Assembly (NCBI GenBank): GCA_943737045.1
Contig: CALSFV010000030.1
Coordinates: 217,501-281,500 of the forward strand
Origin: Parapristionchus giblindavisi
Taxonomy: Eukaryota > Nematoda > Chromadorea > Rhabditida > Diplogasteridae
Direction of reading: 5' to 3'
Length of the DNA: 64,000 nucleotides
How positions within the stretch are numbered: the first letter of the stretch is position 1; every line of letters starts with the position of its first letter. Positions 46,031 through 57,300 of the stretch are shown piece by piece. The position numbers and the translations under genes were made by a program. The notes under the pieces were generated by a model. That model saw only the letters and a program-made list of their open reading frames with translations, made no database searches and was not told the origin of the DNA.

Positions 46031-48600
46031 TTCTGGCTATATTATGATACATAAAGTACGTAATGAATGACAGTTTTGGTCTATAAAAAGTACAGTTTTG
46101 TCGTTATTCATAACTCAAGTCCTGTGATAGATCACGCCATTGATAATTCAGGGCTATGGTCCAAATACGGGCAAATAATCATCGATGATAGATTTTGTGC
46201 TTACACAGACATCAATCACCATGGACTAGCATGTACTACATATCCATGCAATATCATTATGTTCATGAAGCGCATCCATCTGCATCTATACAAACAAACA
46301 ATTGAATGGAATCGTCTCGTTATCCGCTTCATGTATGTTTCAGCCTTCTATAGATCCTACCATCTTGCGTTGATGCAATGACTGTATCATGAACATACTA
46401 TTATTTTAGTTCAACTGCCTTCTCTCATTTTCAAATATTACTTACTTACTTGGATATTTGGATGTCCGATATTATTCAAATATTACGCCTCATTTATCTA
46501 AAAAAAAGTTTTTTGTCGGAATTGTTAGGATCTTATTTCCGAGTTAATATCGATTGTATATATGTCGTAATGTTGTATTGTATTTTATGATTAGTATTCT
46601 ATTAGTATTGTATTGATGTAGTTGTGTATTGCGCTTGTGAGGCATTGGCTAAGAGATGTGGTAGGTTATACAGCTTTATTAGACAAGTGGGAAACGGGAA
46701 GGCGATGAGAGCGGTTTATCATTGGTCAGACGCGTGACGGCATAGAATGAATTTAATTAATCAAATCATTTGTAGTCGTTTACAAAGAATTTAGAAGTTT
46801 TATACGTATCCAATTATATATTGGTAAGGGTTGGAACATAACAGATACCATAGTCATAGCTGACAATGAGTCAGTTGACAATAAGTTACCGCGTTGTGTC
46901 GGACAATGATTCAGAACTAAGTTGGATACAGGGTTGGTAACATACAAGTGTACAATACATTCTTGAGATGTCATGCATGGTAAGCATCCAACCTGTGATT
47001 GTGCAAACTAAATGAATGGATTCGTCTCGTTATCTGCTTCTTGTAATATGTTGCAGCCTGACATAGTTCATTTATTAATAATTTTTCAACGCCATCGTAG
47101 CCAACGCCATAATAAACCAAGTGGAAGCACGTACCCAAATTATAAAATTGAATCAATGCTTCTGATTGTCTTATTGGAATGATGGGATAGTATTAGACCG
47201 TTGCTCTATGTGTTGTTCAAAAGTCGTGAAAAAAAGAAGATTATCAGAGATATCTTTTTAAAAAAATCTGAACTTTCCCATACAATGGTTGAAAAAACTA
47301 TATTCATGAAAACGATCGACGCTCATTCCGCTCAATTTATGTCCTTACTTGTGATCATGACTATGATCCTTATCATTTGAATATCTATTGTATCCCATAT
47401 CTGTGATAACCATTAAGCTCAAATAACGATATGGTGATGATAATGGTTTTGTATGTAAAGGAAGCTGCAAGGTCAGAGGGTGGGGAGGTAAAAGGGCTCA
47501 TCAAACAACAGTGGTCTCTCGTTGAGTGTGTTAGTAACGAGTAGTGATCTTTTAAGGTTGAGCACCTCGTATATTTTTGTTCGAGCATGCGATATAGGGC
47601 TAATAATAAGAGGTCGGACCGTGTACATCCGCGCTACGGGATCGATGAGTTTTTCTGTCTCTAACATTGCGTATATCTAGGCATTCGTACAACGAATGAA
47701 CATAGTCTCTCCACAAACACGGAGGGGGCAAACGCATGAAAAGGCCGATTCTAAAGAATTACAGAAAACTCAAAACTAGAAATTGCGACGTAAGTGTTTT
47801 CGAGGTAGGAGCCTCTACGAAATAAATTTTCGATTTTAAAAATAATATTTTCCGTTAACGCAGTTTTAATGTTTATCGCTATTTTTATCAATAATTGATT
47901 ATTATTTATTCTTTTCAGAGCAGTTTATAAAACCTTACACTACTTGCCACCATTCTGATTACGAAATGCGAAGAAAAAATGGAAAACCGCATCAATGACG
48001 CAGAAAAACTTTTCAGTAACTTACGCCGTTTAGTGGAACAAATAACTGGCCCGCCCCAGTGATTTTTTAATATTCCTATGTTTAGCGCATATTCGTAATT
48101 GTGTTTATTTGCATTTGGCCTCACGGGGGCCGGAAAGCCGACCGTATAACTACGAGAGGGTGGCTATTTTTTGGACTGACTTACTAGGTTTAGTGCTCAT
48201 AATTTGAATAACTAAAAAGTACAAGTCGGAAATTATATTTGTTCGTTCCGACAAAATTTGGCAAAGTGCCAGAGAGTTGGACTATTTAACTTACAAAAGT
48301 AAATTTTTTACTGATTCAGGCGGAGTTAGTGATTCAGGGAAAGTTAGTGATTCAGGGATTTAAATTTTCCCTGATTTTCAAGTTTTTCCCTGATTTCGAT
48401 ATGTTTTCCCCTGATATTACGCTCAAAATAGCTGGCTGATCTCGTGTCCAAATAGACTTCCTGTATTTATTTTTGCTTTTTCGCCATTTTTTGGACATGT
48501 GGGTCGGTGCAGCCGCCCCCGTGTGGCCTGCCATTGGCGGCTTTACTACCGCAGCGCGTGAAATTTTTTTGAAATACTCTCCCTCATGAGATCGTAACAA
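46031..48600. other. Intergenic region without supported genes
   Basis: Several short frames (a 104-codon plus-strand one at 46.07 kb, 60-codon minus-strand ones at 46.8-47.7 kb) lack splice support, domain motifs or paralogues. A segment at 46301-46350 (GAATGGAATCGTCTCGTTAT) recurs, diverged, at about 47012-47060. Nothing else is recognised. Confidence 0.5.
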
Positions 48601-48689
48601 AGCCTCTTGGAAGCGTAATATTTAAGAACAAAGTTGCTTCCATCGTTCCAGAAAGAGAAGACTAGGATGTGATTGGGAAGAGTAGTCTA

Positions 48690-48965
48690 GGAAAAGATGT
48701 GGGAATTTGCCAAAGAGGGAAGAGATATGAGAGACGCGAGACAACTAGAGAACGAGAGAATAGAACGATTGCTAGGAAGAGACAACCGTGACACAATAAG
48801 GATAATTGTAACGAATGCCCGCATCTCTCTTATACTTGGAACGCTGACTATGAGCACGATATAATGGAGTGATTGTTATGAAGAGACAACCACGACAAAT
48901 TAAGGGGGGACTATTGTGTCGAAAGCTCGCATCGCTTATATACTTGAAATGCTGAACCATTCAGC
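48690..48965 (+). pseudogene. Diverged coding fragment, left copy
   Basis: Plus-strand frame reading EGRDMRDARQLENERIERLL, which parallels EGRDMRDERQLEYERMDRLL at 61.18 kb. A second partial repeat of its tail follows directly (48.87-48.96 kb), but with stops. Charged, probably helical. No family is recognised and no splice sites are convincing. Probably the decayed end of a gene duplicated with the block. Confidence 0.35.
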
Positions 48966-49049
48966 AAAGAATGCCCGTCTGAAACCTATATATCACGGAT
49001 GCCTATCAAAGTTTTATGTTAAAACATATCTTTATTCATTCTTTGCCTA

Positions 49050-50200
49050 TGTTGAACAAAAATAAATTGATGGTACATCTCAAGAAGCGAAATGATCGTT
49101 GTGTATAGTGTCAATGATACAGAATAAGAAGTTATGGCCTCTTAAAACTAAACTATCAAACGTCAATATTCTTTCAAATGGCGCTTGTTGAACAGACGCA
49201 GAGTAGAGGACGTTTAGTTGCCATAAACTGTTCCATCCATAATGTATAGGATGCGCCCTTATTGTGCGCTTTCTTAGTCTCTGTAGAAAATCTGCTAAAA
49301 GAAAGGAAAATCGGATGAAACTCTCCTCGTTTTACACATTCTATCATCTATTTTTTTCTGTTGTTATCTAGAACATCGCTGGCCTAGCAGTGATCACCCG
49401 CAGGAAAAAAAATTGATCACTATTAATTTACTGGAAAGGTATACTGTAATATTGCGTATCGATCGCACGATCGCCGTAAGACCTAATTTAAAATTTACAG
49501 TACCCATCATTTTCGGACCAGTGTGATTTGCCTTTTAATTGTTTTTTCTCATTAATAAAAATTTTGTTTCAGTTTCTTGAGTCATTAAAAGAACTTTTCA
49601 CCACGAAAACTCATGATTAAGACTTTGAGAATTCAAAAATATTCATACGCAAAGGAAATAAGTGATGCGTCCAAATGCGCCCCGCTGCGGAGCGCAGCGC
49701 AGAATGTGTACAAAACACGACCGGGCTGTACTGTATAGTGTCCATTGTCAACGGATTCTTCTCAGCACCCATTATTTATTTACTCTGTCCCAACGAGAGA
49801 GCGTTGCGCGTAGAAGAGAAAGCATGCAAAGGCCCTGTTCCCTCTGTGCAAGTCTTAACTATTCAATCAATATTTATATAAAATCTCCTAGGATAAAGTT
49901 CGCGTTCCTAGCCAGAATTTCTCGTCCACAAAGATAGATAGAAAGAGAAATACAGAGATGTGGAGGGAGAAAGACAGAGAGCATATTGTGGAAGCCGTTT
50001 AACTGTTTGTAATCCATTGTATTATATTCACAAGTTGCATAGTTTCATTTATATATAAGGAACAGAAGATCATACGTTAGGATCCAGTAACTAGTAACGA
50101 TGATCGTCGATCAAAGATGAACTTCATTTCAATGTCCCTGATCTTTAAATTTCACATTCTCTGTGTTAGACCGCTGTCAGATTATATCAATGGATATTAA
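49050..50200. other. No gene recognised
   Basis: AT-rich spacer inside the duplicated block. Two overlapping plus-strand frames at 49.66-49.94 kb have no domain or splice support. The motif ACGAGAGAGCGTTGCGCG near 49.79 kb recurs diverged at 40.06, 42.75 and 62.28 kb and may be a relic of an old repeat. Confidence 0.45.
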
Positions 50201-50205
50201 TTTAT

Positions 50206-50505
50206 TCACTTAACCTGTTTCATTTCTCTTTGAGCATATCCAAAGAGTTCATTAAACCGGTAACACATAGACTTCTCTTGAGCTACAGATCGATATTGCC
50301 CTTTTGAAGGATAATTCTTGAATAACTCCAAGTTATGATAATTATATCTTTCAAAAACTCCGTCGGGGTTTTGAACATTCGATTGGCTGTATCGTTGTGA
50401 CATATATTAATTCGATCTTCAACTTCCGTTTTACATGCGCACCTTCTTGACCTTCCGATTAGCCACTTTTGACCACTTACGAGCGACTCTTGAGAGTTCA
50501 ATCAC
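50206..50505 (-). pseudogene. Two exon-like pieces, possibly related to the 271-aa gene
   Basis: The upstream piece (about 50500-50436) reads VIELSRVARKWSKVANRKV, similar to the end of an F-box. After an ACAG acceptor, the second piece (about 50377-50206) reads VQNPDGVFERYNYHNLELF, then KNYPSKGQYRSVAQEKS and QREMKQ, ending at a usable GTTAAG donor or at TGA. KNY...YRSVAQEKS aligns with KNF...FRSMTQEKS in exon 1 of the 33.8-35.4 kb gene. Further downstream exons were not found. The duplicated copy near 62.44-62.52 kb is clearly broken by stops. Confidence 0.4.
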
Positions 50506-51374
50506 TCTAATTTATGGATATGTAGTTAGTCTCTTTTGATAGCTAGAATGTTTATACAATATCCTACCCGTGATAATGTTATCACTGGATTATCACTAAA
50601 TCAATTGTCACTGGCTTTGCAGTGATCACACACATCTTTTCGTATGCCTTGAATACCTTTACCCTTTATCTCTACCCTATACCTATATGAACGGAAAATT
50701 AAAATCAAACGCATTTCGAAAAAAAATCCATATAAAACCACAGATTGTTTTATGGCTTTTACATTGCATCCTCCATTACATTGTTGGATTGCGCTATTGA
50801 ATACGATTCAATGTGCCCTCACTCGGCCCTTTTCAATGATTGTTCCAGCTTGTCTTCATTTGAAAAATTCCAAATCTACGATTTAAAAAAATTCATGCCG
50901 AACTACTGACTATCTTTCTTTCAATGTTTGTCATTCATGAGGGCTTTGAAAATTGTTAAAAGAAATTTTTGGTATCTTTATGATCGTGAAAGAAAGATGT
51001 CATCCTAAAACAAAGATCTGGGACATTTCAATTGATGGAGTAAAAGTCTTTGTCTGCGAGAGAAGCATCGTTGCTGCGGAAACTATTCTTCTTCCCTACT
51101 GTCTTCCTTCACTTTTTCTTTCCCACAATTCCACTATGCACGGATCTGCTCATTTAAATTATTCACTATACCTCCCTTATCACAAGAAAGCAATATGTAT
51201 GAAGTAGTTCATCTATAAAAAGTCTTAAACTTAGACGAAAGAGCAATGACATATAGTATTTTCAATTGATATTACTGTATTTGATATTACTCTTTTCACA
51301 ATTTATTTTCGTTCCTCTGAAACTTTTCAGAATAAGTCCCTTTACTAGCTAAAAATTTAGAAATAACGATATTT

Positions 51375-51381
51375 TTAGGTG
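51375..51381 (+). promoter_or_regulatory. Possible trans-splice acceptor before the DUF288 start
   Basis: TTTTTAG|GTG lies immediately before the ATG at 51382. The same arrangement (CTTTAGGTG before the ATG at 62597) is kept in the third copy. In nematodes such an acceptor next to the start often receives a spliced leader; an upstream 5' UTR exon is the alternative. Confidence 0.4.
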
Positions 51382-54300
51382 ATGTTTCGACCGTACATGG
51401 TCATGTTGCTCTGCTCGGGCGTGATAACTTTCTTTGTCCTTTTCTTCTTGCTAGACATAGACGGATTATCATACGAGGGGTATAGAACGTCAACGGGAAA
51501 ACGAGCAACATTGTGAGTTTTACCCTTTTAATCAACTTTGTTCTATCGTTTACCTATTTTCATACTTGATTGTCCAAGATGTGCATACACATTTATAACT
51601 AATTGGCAATGAAACGTGTAGTCACAACCGTATGCCAACAAAAAACCTCCTATACGGTAGTGGCATGACGTTTCGTTTCCTTTCAAACGAATTGTCAACG
51701 GCCTCATTGTCAGAATACATAAAATAGTGTTTATTGCACTTCAGTGATCGAAAAAACAACATTTCATTTGAAATTCACTTTCCTCCATAGCTTCAAATGG
51801 GTATATACATTCTTCAACTTTACTTCATTTCAGTGAAAATCTTCCTGCAAAGAAAACGCATAAATGGATAGTAGTCACAAGTATACAAGAACCTACAGAG
51901 GATGTCAAGGTGATATTTTTATTGTTACATAATAATCAGAATTTTATCAAATAAGTTTATTTGATAGTCATGAAAGATATATCAAAAAGATATAAATAGC
52001 GAATTTAAAAAGGGTTCACTGATCTCATTGTAATGATTGTATGTACCAAAACAAAATTTGTCCAGAATATCATGAACAAGCACGCTAAAACCTGAATCCG
52101 GTCTCTAAGGCCACTGAGTTTCAGCGCTTGGCCCTACTCCCAGAGTGGACTTTAGTAGTTGTGGGCGATAAGAAAACTCCAATTGATTGGAGTCTACCAG
52201 ATGTACACTATCTATCTCCCGAGATGCAGGTAATGACCATTTTTACCTTTAACCATCACAGTTATCATTAATTGTCACCACTAATTAGAATTAGTTATCA
52301 ATTATCAATGGCCTAGCAGCGATCTCCCACAGGACCTATTGTATCTTGAATATGTACCTTTACAACGTTAATATATTTTCCAGGAAGCCCTCGGCTACAG
52401 TATCCTCGAAAACGTTCCCTGGGGCTCTTACGGCAGAAAGAATATCGGGTAGGTGGTGACTAATATTTCGAATATTGATCGCACGAATTTCAGCTACCTC
52501 TATGCAATTCAAAATGGAGCTCAATGGATTTACGATACTGACGATGACAACAAACCCTTTGGTGATTTAATCAATATATAATCATATTCATTAATCGAAA
52601 CACTTTTGCTCTCTCAGTAAGAATTTGAAGAGTGCAAATGTTTCTGGGTCTAATGAAAAGTGAACAATCAATTACAGGCAAAGGACTGGAGCAGTTCGAT
52701 TACGATGAAGTCATCATGGGACTAAGGTTCACTGGAATAGAAAATAGCACAGAACTCAGGTAATCAAGCGAATGCAACCATTCCCGATTAATGTTCAACG
52801 GTTTCATAATGAATCTCTCATAATCACTACCCAAAACATTACAATGATAAAGTTATCTGGCAAATCATAGCCCACCCCCATTGCCCTGGCTAACGATTAC
52901 CCTAAAAGTTGAATTCAGCCTTTCCTTACAAGCCTTGTTAGCCTTCATAGTAGGAACGAATTAGATGAAAATAAAGGTGTAAAGACTACATCGAATCTAG
53001 GGTGACGTGATGTACTGATCTGCCTAGTATTCGCCTGTTATCTCTTTATCGATTTAACATAATAATTGGCCATCTGGCTTCACAATGCATGGCTAATCAG
53101 AATAACCCGAATATGGGGAAATTGATACCCCGATACACATTGTTACCCATATTTGGGAAATTTTGCTTTTTTTGTAATATTGCAGGTTTTATGCTGTAGG
53201 CACAGTCTCGTTTTCCCGGAAAATTAGTTTTCCATGGGATTTGTTTTGCGCGTTTTCTATGGAATTCATTTTTCCCCAGTGGCCGTATGCATGAACAACG
53301 GAAAACTGTTTTCCGGGAAAATGTGACGTCATTAGCGTAGGCGGAGGATTTTTGGAAAACTCCTCCGCCTACGCTAATGACGTCACATTTTCCCGGAAAA
53401 CGGTTCTTGCATACGGCCACAGTTGTCTGTGCATACGGCCAGTAAAATGTTTTATCTGGAAAACTGCATTTTCCACGTAAAATGAATTCCATGGGAAACG
53501 TGTTTTCCGGGAAACGCGACTGTACATACGACCACTAGACAATCACTGAAAATGTCCACTCGTATTTACCCTTGTATACTGTCCTGTAATTTTTCATCAG
53601 CTTCTTAAAACCGTTATTTATAGCGATCATCTTCTAAATCCATACCGACATTTTGGAGTGGAGTCTATGTGGCCGAGAGGATTTCCGCTGGATTTAATCA
53701 AGGTTAATTTTTTCGTCATTTCTACCTCAAAATGAGCCCACTCTGATAGGGATTACGATAGAGATCATGAGGAAGAGATGGACCTTATTCTACAATCAAA
53801 GTATTTGTTCTTTTGCTCCATCGTTTGATGTATCAAATGAGACAACATTAAACATTTGTTTCGATGCTTTAGGAAAAGTGTAACAGTGCTGTGTATGCAC
53901 ATTTCGTTTCTATGGATGCATTTCCATCCCTATCTCTTCCCTTTTTGTGCACTCGCTCAATCTCTCCACTAGTATACCCAGTGGACTCAATGGAAAATGG
54001 AACAAGAATGATTTTTAAAAAAAATTAGAAAAGATTCATCATCACACAAAAATATTATGAAAAATTTATATAAAAATTCTTTTTAATTATAAATTTAGGA
54101 GCATTCGCACAAGGAGGGATCATATCGATTATGTAAGGCCATGAGAACTCCCGCTGTTCAACAAGGAATTGTTCAAAAGGTCTATTGAATTATTCATTCC
54201 TTCGATTTTCGATTTCACCATGCTTTGGTCTCCCAAAACAGTGATAGACAGGAAATTTCGAGATCATTTCCCGCCATCCCTGAATAAATGCAATTTTGTA

Positions 54301-57300
54301 TTAAAACAAGGGTACACTCGCGCAATTGGTGATATTCATCGACCAATATACACTAAATACACCCTATGATGCTTTTCGTCCCATTCTCATCTAGTATTAT
54401 TGTATGAAATGATAAGAAAAGATTGAATGAATTGATAGATACTATACCTCGCATTTGCCTATTGCATTGTTGATTATAATAATAATAAATTTATCCGGAG
54501 GATATTTTGAGATTCATAATTAAATGTTCGAAAAAATATGATAAAGTCAGGAGGTAAGAAAGAAGGCTGCAATTACTTGACCGTAGCATACAGTACTTAT
54601 GAGTTACGAATAACAATCTTAAATACATTGGCACAATGGGTACAAAGAACACTATTGTCAAGATTATTCCAATATGGGCAATACGATTTGTCAATCATGA
54701 AATGAAAGTTCTACCAATTCGCAGGATCCTGATGTCGACGCAATATATCGACTTCTCCATGCATCACCCACAGATGGTCTACAGGAGAGATTCAATAAGT
54801 TCGCACCACCCGTTGTCCTCGCACCAGGTACGCTGCGTTTTCTAATCATCAAAATAATTGTAAACATTTATAATCAAGCTACTATACTGTCATATTTTAG
54901 GAAGGCAATAATTAATAGAGTTATTGATTTATTGGTTTAGTTATTTTTCTTCATACATTCAGGTACATATTCTCCAATCAATTCGCAGAATACTCTATTT
55001 CGACGTGATGCCTTCTTCTCCCTTTTTCTACCTTTGACTGTATCTTTCCGTGCTTGTGACATATGGAGAGGATATTATGCACAGGTTAGGGATATCGATA
55101 GTTCATTACTTTCGATCACTAAATATAGTATAAACTTTAAAAAATAGAAAGTGTGCTGTTTTTTAAGATTCTAATGCACCTCATCGGGGAGGCGATTTCA
55201 TTCGTTCCTGCAAATGCTCGACAACTGAGAAATGCCCATAATTACCTAAAAGACTTTGATCAGGAAATGTAAGTTACTAAGTTATCTTTGTTATATCTAA
55301 TCCATTTATTCAGCGATGTCTACGAGAAATCTGGCGAAATTCTCGCGTTCGCTAGGGATTGGAAATGTCGTGCAGAGTCTACTGAAGGGTATCCAGTTTT
55401 TAAAACTTTTATTTCTAAAGTTGGAAATAGGTCCTAACCCTTCCTGATATCTCTTAATTCCTAACAATGGCATAATCTAGTAACAGTCTAAACTGTTTTA
55501 AACCACAATAAAATATGAATCACTAATCCATGAAAAATTGAAATCAAAATATTTAAAAAAATAAATTTCCCTTAATGTGATCGTCTTTCTCAGTTGTATG
55601 ATCGAGTTGGCCGAGGAGTTTGCGGATAGAAAGTTCTGGTCCAAGGAAGAAGTAGTAACGATCACACAATGGGTTGAAGACCTAAAAAGGATAAGGTAGT
55701 GCGAGTTATGCAGTGTTCAAAACTTGGAAAATGCACGAAAATGCGGAAAATGCTGTTCAGAAGTTCAGCCGGAAAATGCTCTGAAAATGCTCATTTTCGA
55801 GGATTTCAAGCAAATTTTAATGGTATTTTTGTTTAATATAGACGTTTATGGGTCGCAAACAGTGTTGTAGACGAATTTTATTGATGATAAGTGATAATTT
55901 TAAATATTGACTCGTTAGGTTGATTTTTCGCTGCATTTTCGTTGATTTTAGGCTTAAATTGCTCAAAAAAGGACCATACGTTATTTCTTTCAGTAGCATA
56001 CTTTATAAATGACCTAATTTAGTTGTGATCGAATATTCGTTCAGATATGAATTTCCTCCTTTGCATCCTAATGCTCGACTGGAATACCCTCTTTCACCCG
56101 ATCCTTCACTTGAGAAGAACTGTAGAAGAGCCCATTTTGATGCCACTCTAAACTTGCCTGAGGAAAATACTCAACCTGTAAGTGCATTGGTTAATTTTTT
56201 CCTCACGTTAGTTCAGAGCGTACAATGAGGGTTGAAAGATAGAGATTAGTTTTTAGAACGTTTTCTCAGCCATACTACATAGTCTCTTATGATTAAAATA
56301 ACTGTACCGGCTTAAGGTATCTGAATATTCATAAAATCGATTCAGGCCGTACTGAAAGCTGAGCAGTCCATCGCAAATTTTGAAGAGTTGCAGGTAATTT
56401 TTATTTATTTTTATTTAAAAGTCGCGGTTCGCGAGTGTATCTACCAACTTCAACCAAGATGTGATAACTCCCTGGTCGTATCTCTCGCCAACTGCGTAAT
56501 AATTCTTTTCTTTTTCTTTGCTTAACATAGTAAATCACCATAGTCAAATGATTTTAAAATATATCTAATTTCAGGAATGGTGCATGGAGGCCAATTCGAC
56601 TGTAGCAGAGCAATGGGCATTTCCTGATGCTGAAGAAGAAGCTGAAAGGATTCTAAAGAATGAAACACTCACTGCTAATCATGATGTTGTAAGTCACTAG
56701 TTCGAATAAGAACCGACTGGATGATATCCATTTTTATATGAGAGACAGTCGATAATGAATAGACATATATACAATGGTTGTCATCCAGACAGATGTAATT
56801 CATAAATTCTCATCCGACCTAGTGCTTGTAAGTGTTGTTGTCATATACAAATTAAAATGGATTGCACCTTTAATATTTTTGTTTTTGTTGTAACTCTTAG
56901 ATATATTTTTAAAGGTACTCCCCGATTTAATTTTACTGCGCTCTCTATTGCGAACAAATAAGACGAGAGAGCATTTCCAGAGCGTATAGTTTCAAATTAG
57001 TTGACAATTGGGAAAAGTATCTGTAAAAAATATTAAATAATTGGAAATGTACAATAGTAAGCCTAATAACATTAATTCAGGTAGCCATTGTTACAAACAA
57101 TTACATGTGGCAAATATCGATGGGCTTGCAGCAGCGAATGTATGAAGGTGAGATCAAAGATCAAAGATCAAACTATAATTAGGTATGTTTAGGAGCCTTT
57201 GGACATTTTATTTTCTGTGGGACAATTCCACCGCCGACTGCTGATGGAAATGATGGAATGTCACCAATTGACAGTTAGTGATTTATCATAATTGATTGAA

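Larger units (their letters stand above)
48600..52448 (+). repeat. Segmental duplication, left copy (partner about 60.96-64.0 kb)
   Basis: Matching landmarks in the same order and orientation are GAGGGAAGAGATATGAGAGA (48.71 and 61.18 kb), ATATCAATGGATATTAATTT-type sequence (50.19 and 62.42 kb), the AACCTGTTTCATTTCTC segment (50.21 and 62.44 kb) and exons 1-4 of the DUF288 genes. Exons are about 95% identical or better by eye, while spacers have diverged and carry different insertions. Confidence 0.8.

Noticed and set aside
46067..46381. 104-codon plus-strand frame next to the Tc1-type foldback
   Set aside because: No homology cue, no splice or regulatory context, and composition typical of AT-rich spacer.
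47473..47667. 64-codon minus-strand frame with protein-like composition
   Set aside because: Isolated, overlapped by another frame, without acceptor or donor support or a paralogous copy.
54169..54369. Plus-strand 66-codon frame inside intron 8 of the second DUF288 gene
   Set aside because: It starts in a different frame inside exon 8, has no paralogous match, and the intron it fills is needed to join exons 8 and 9.
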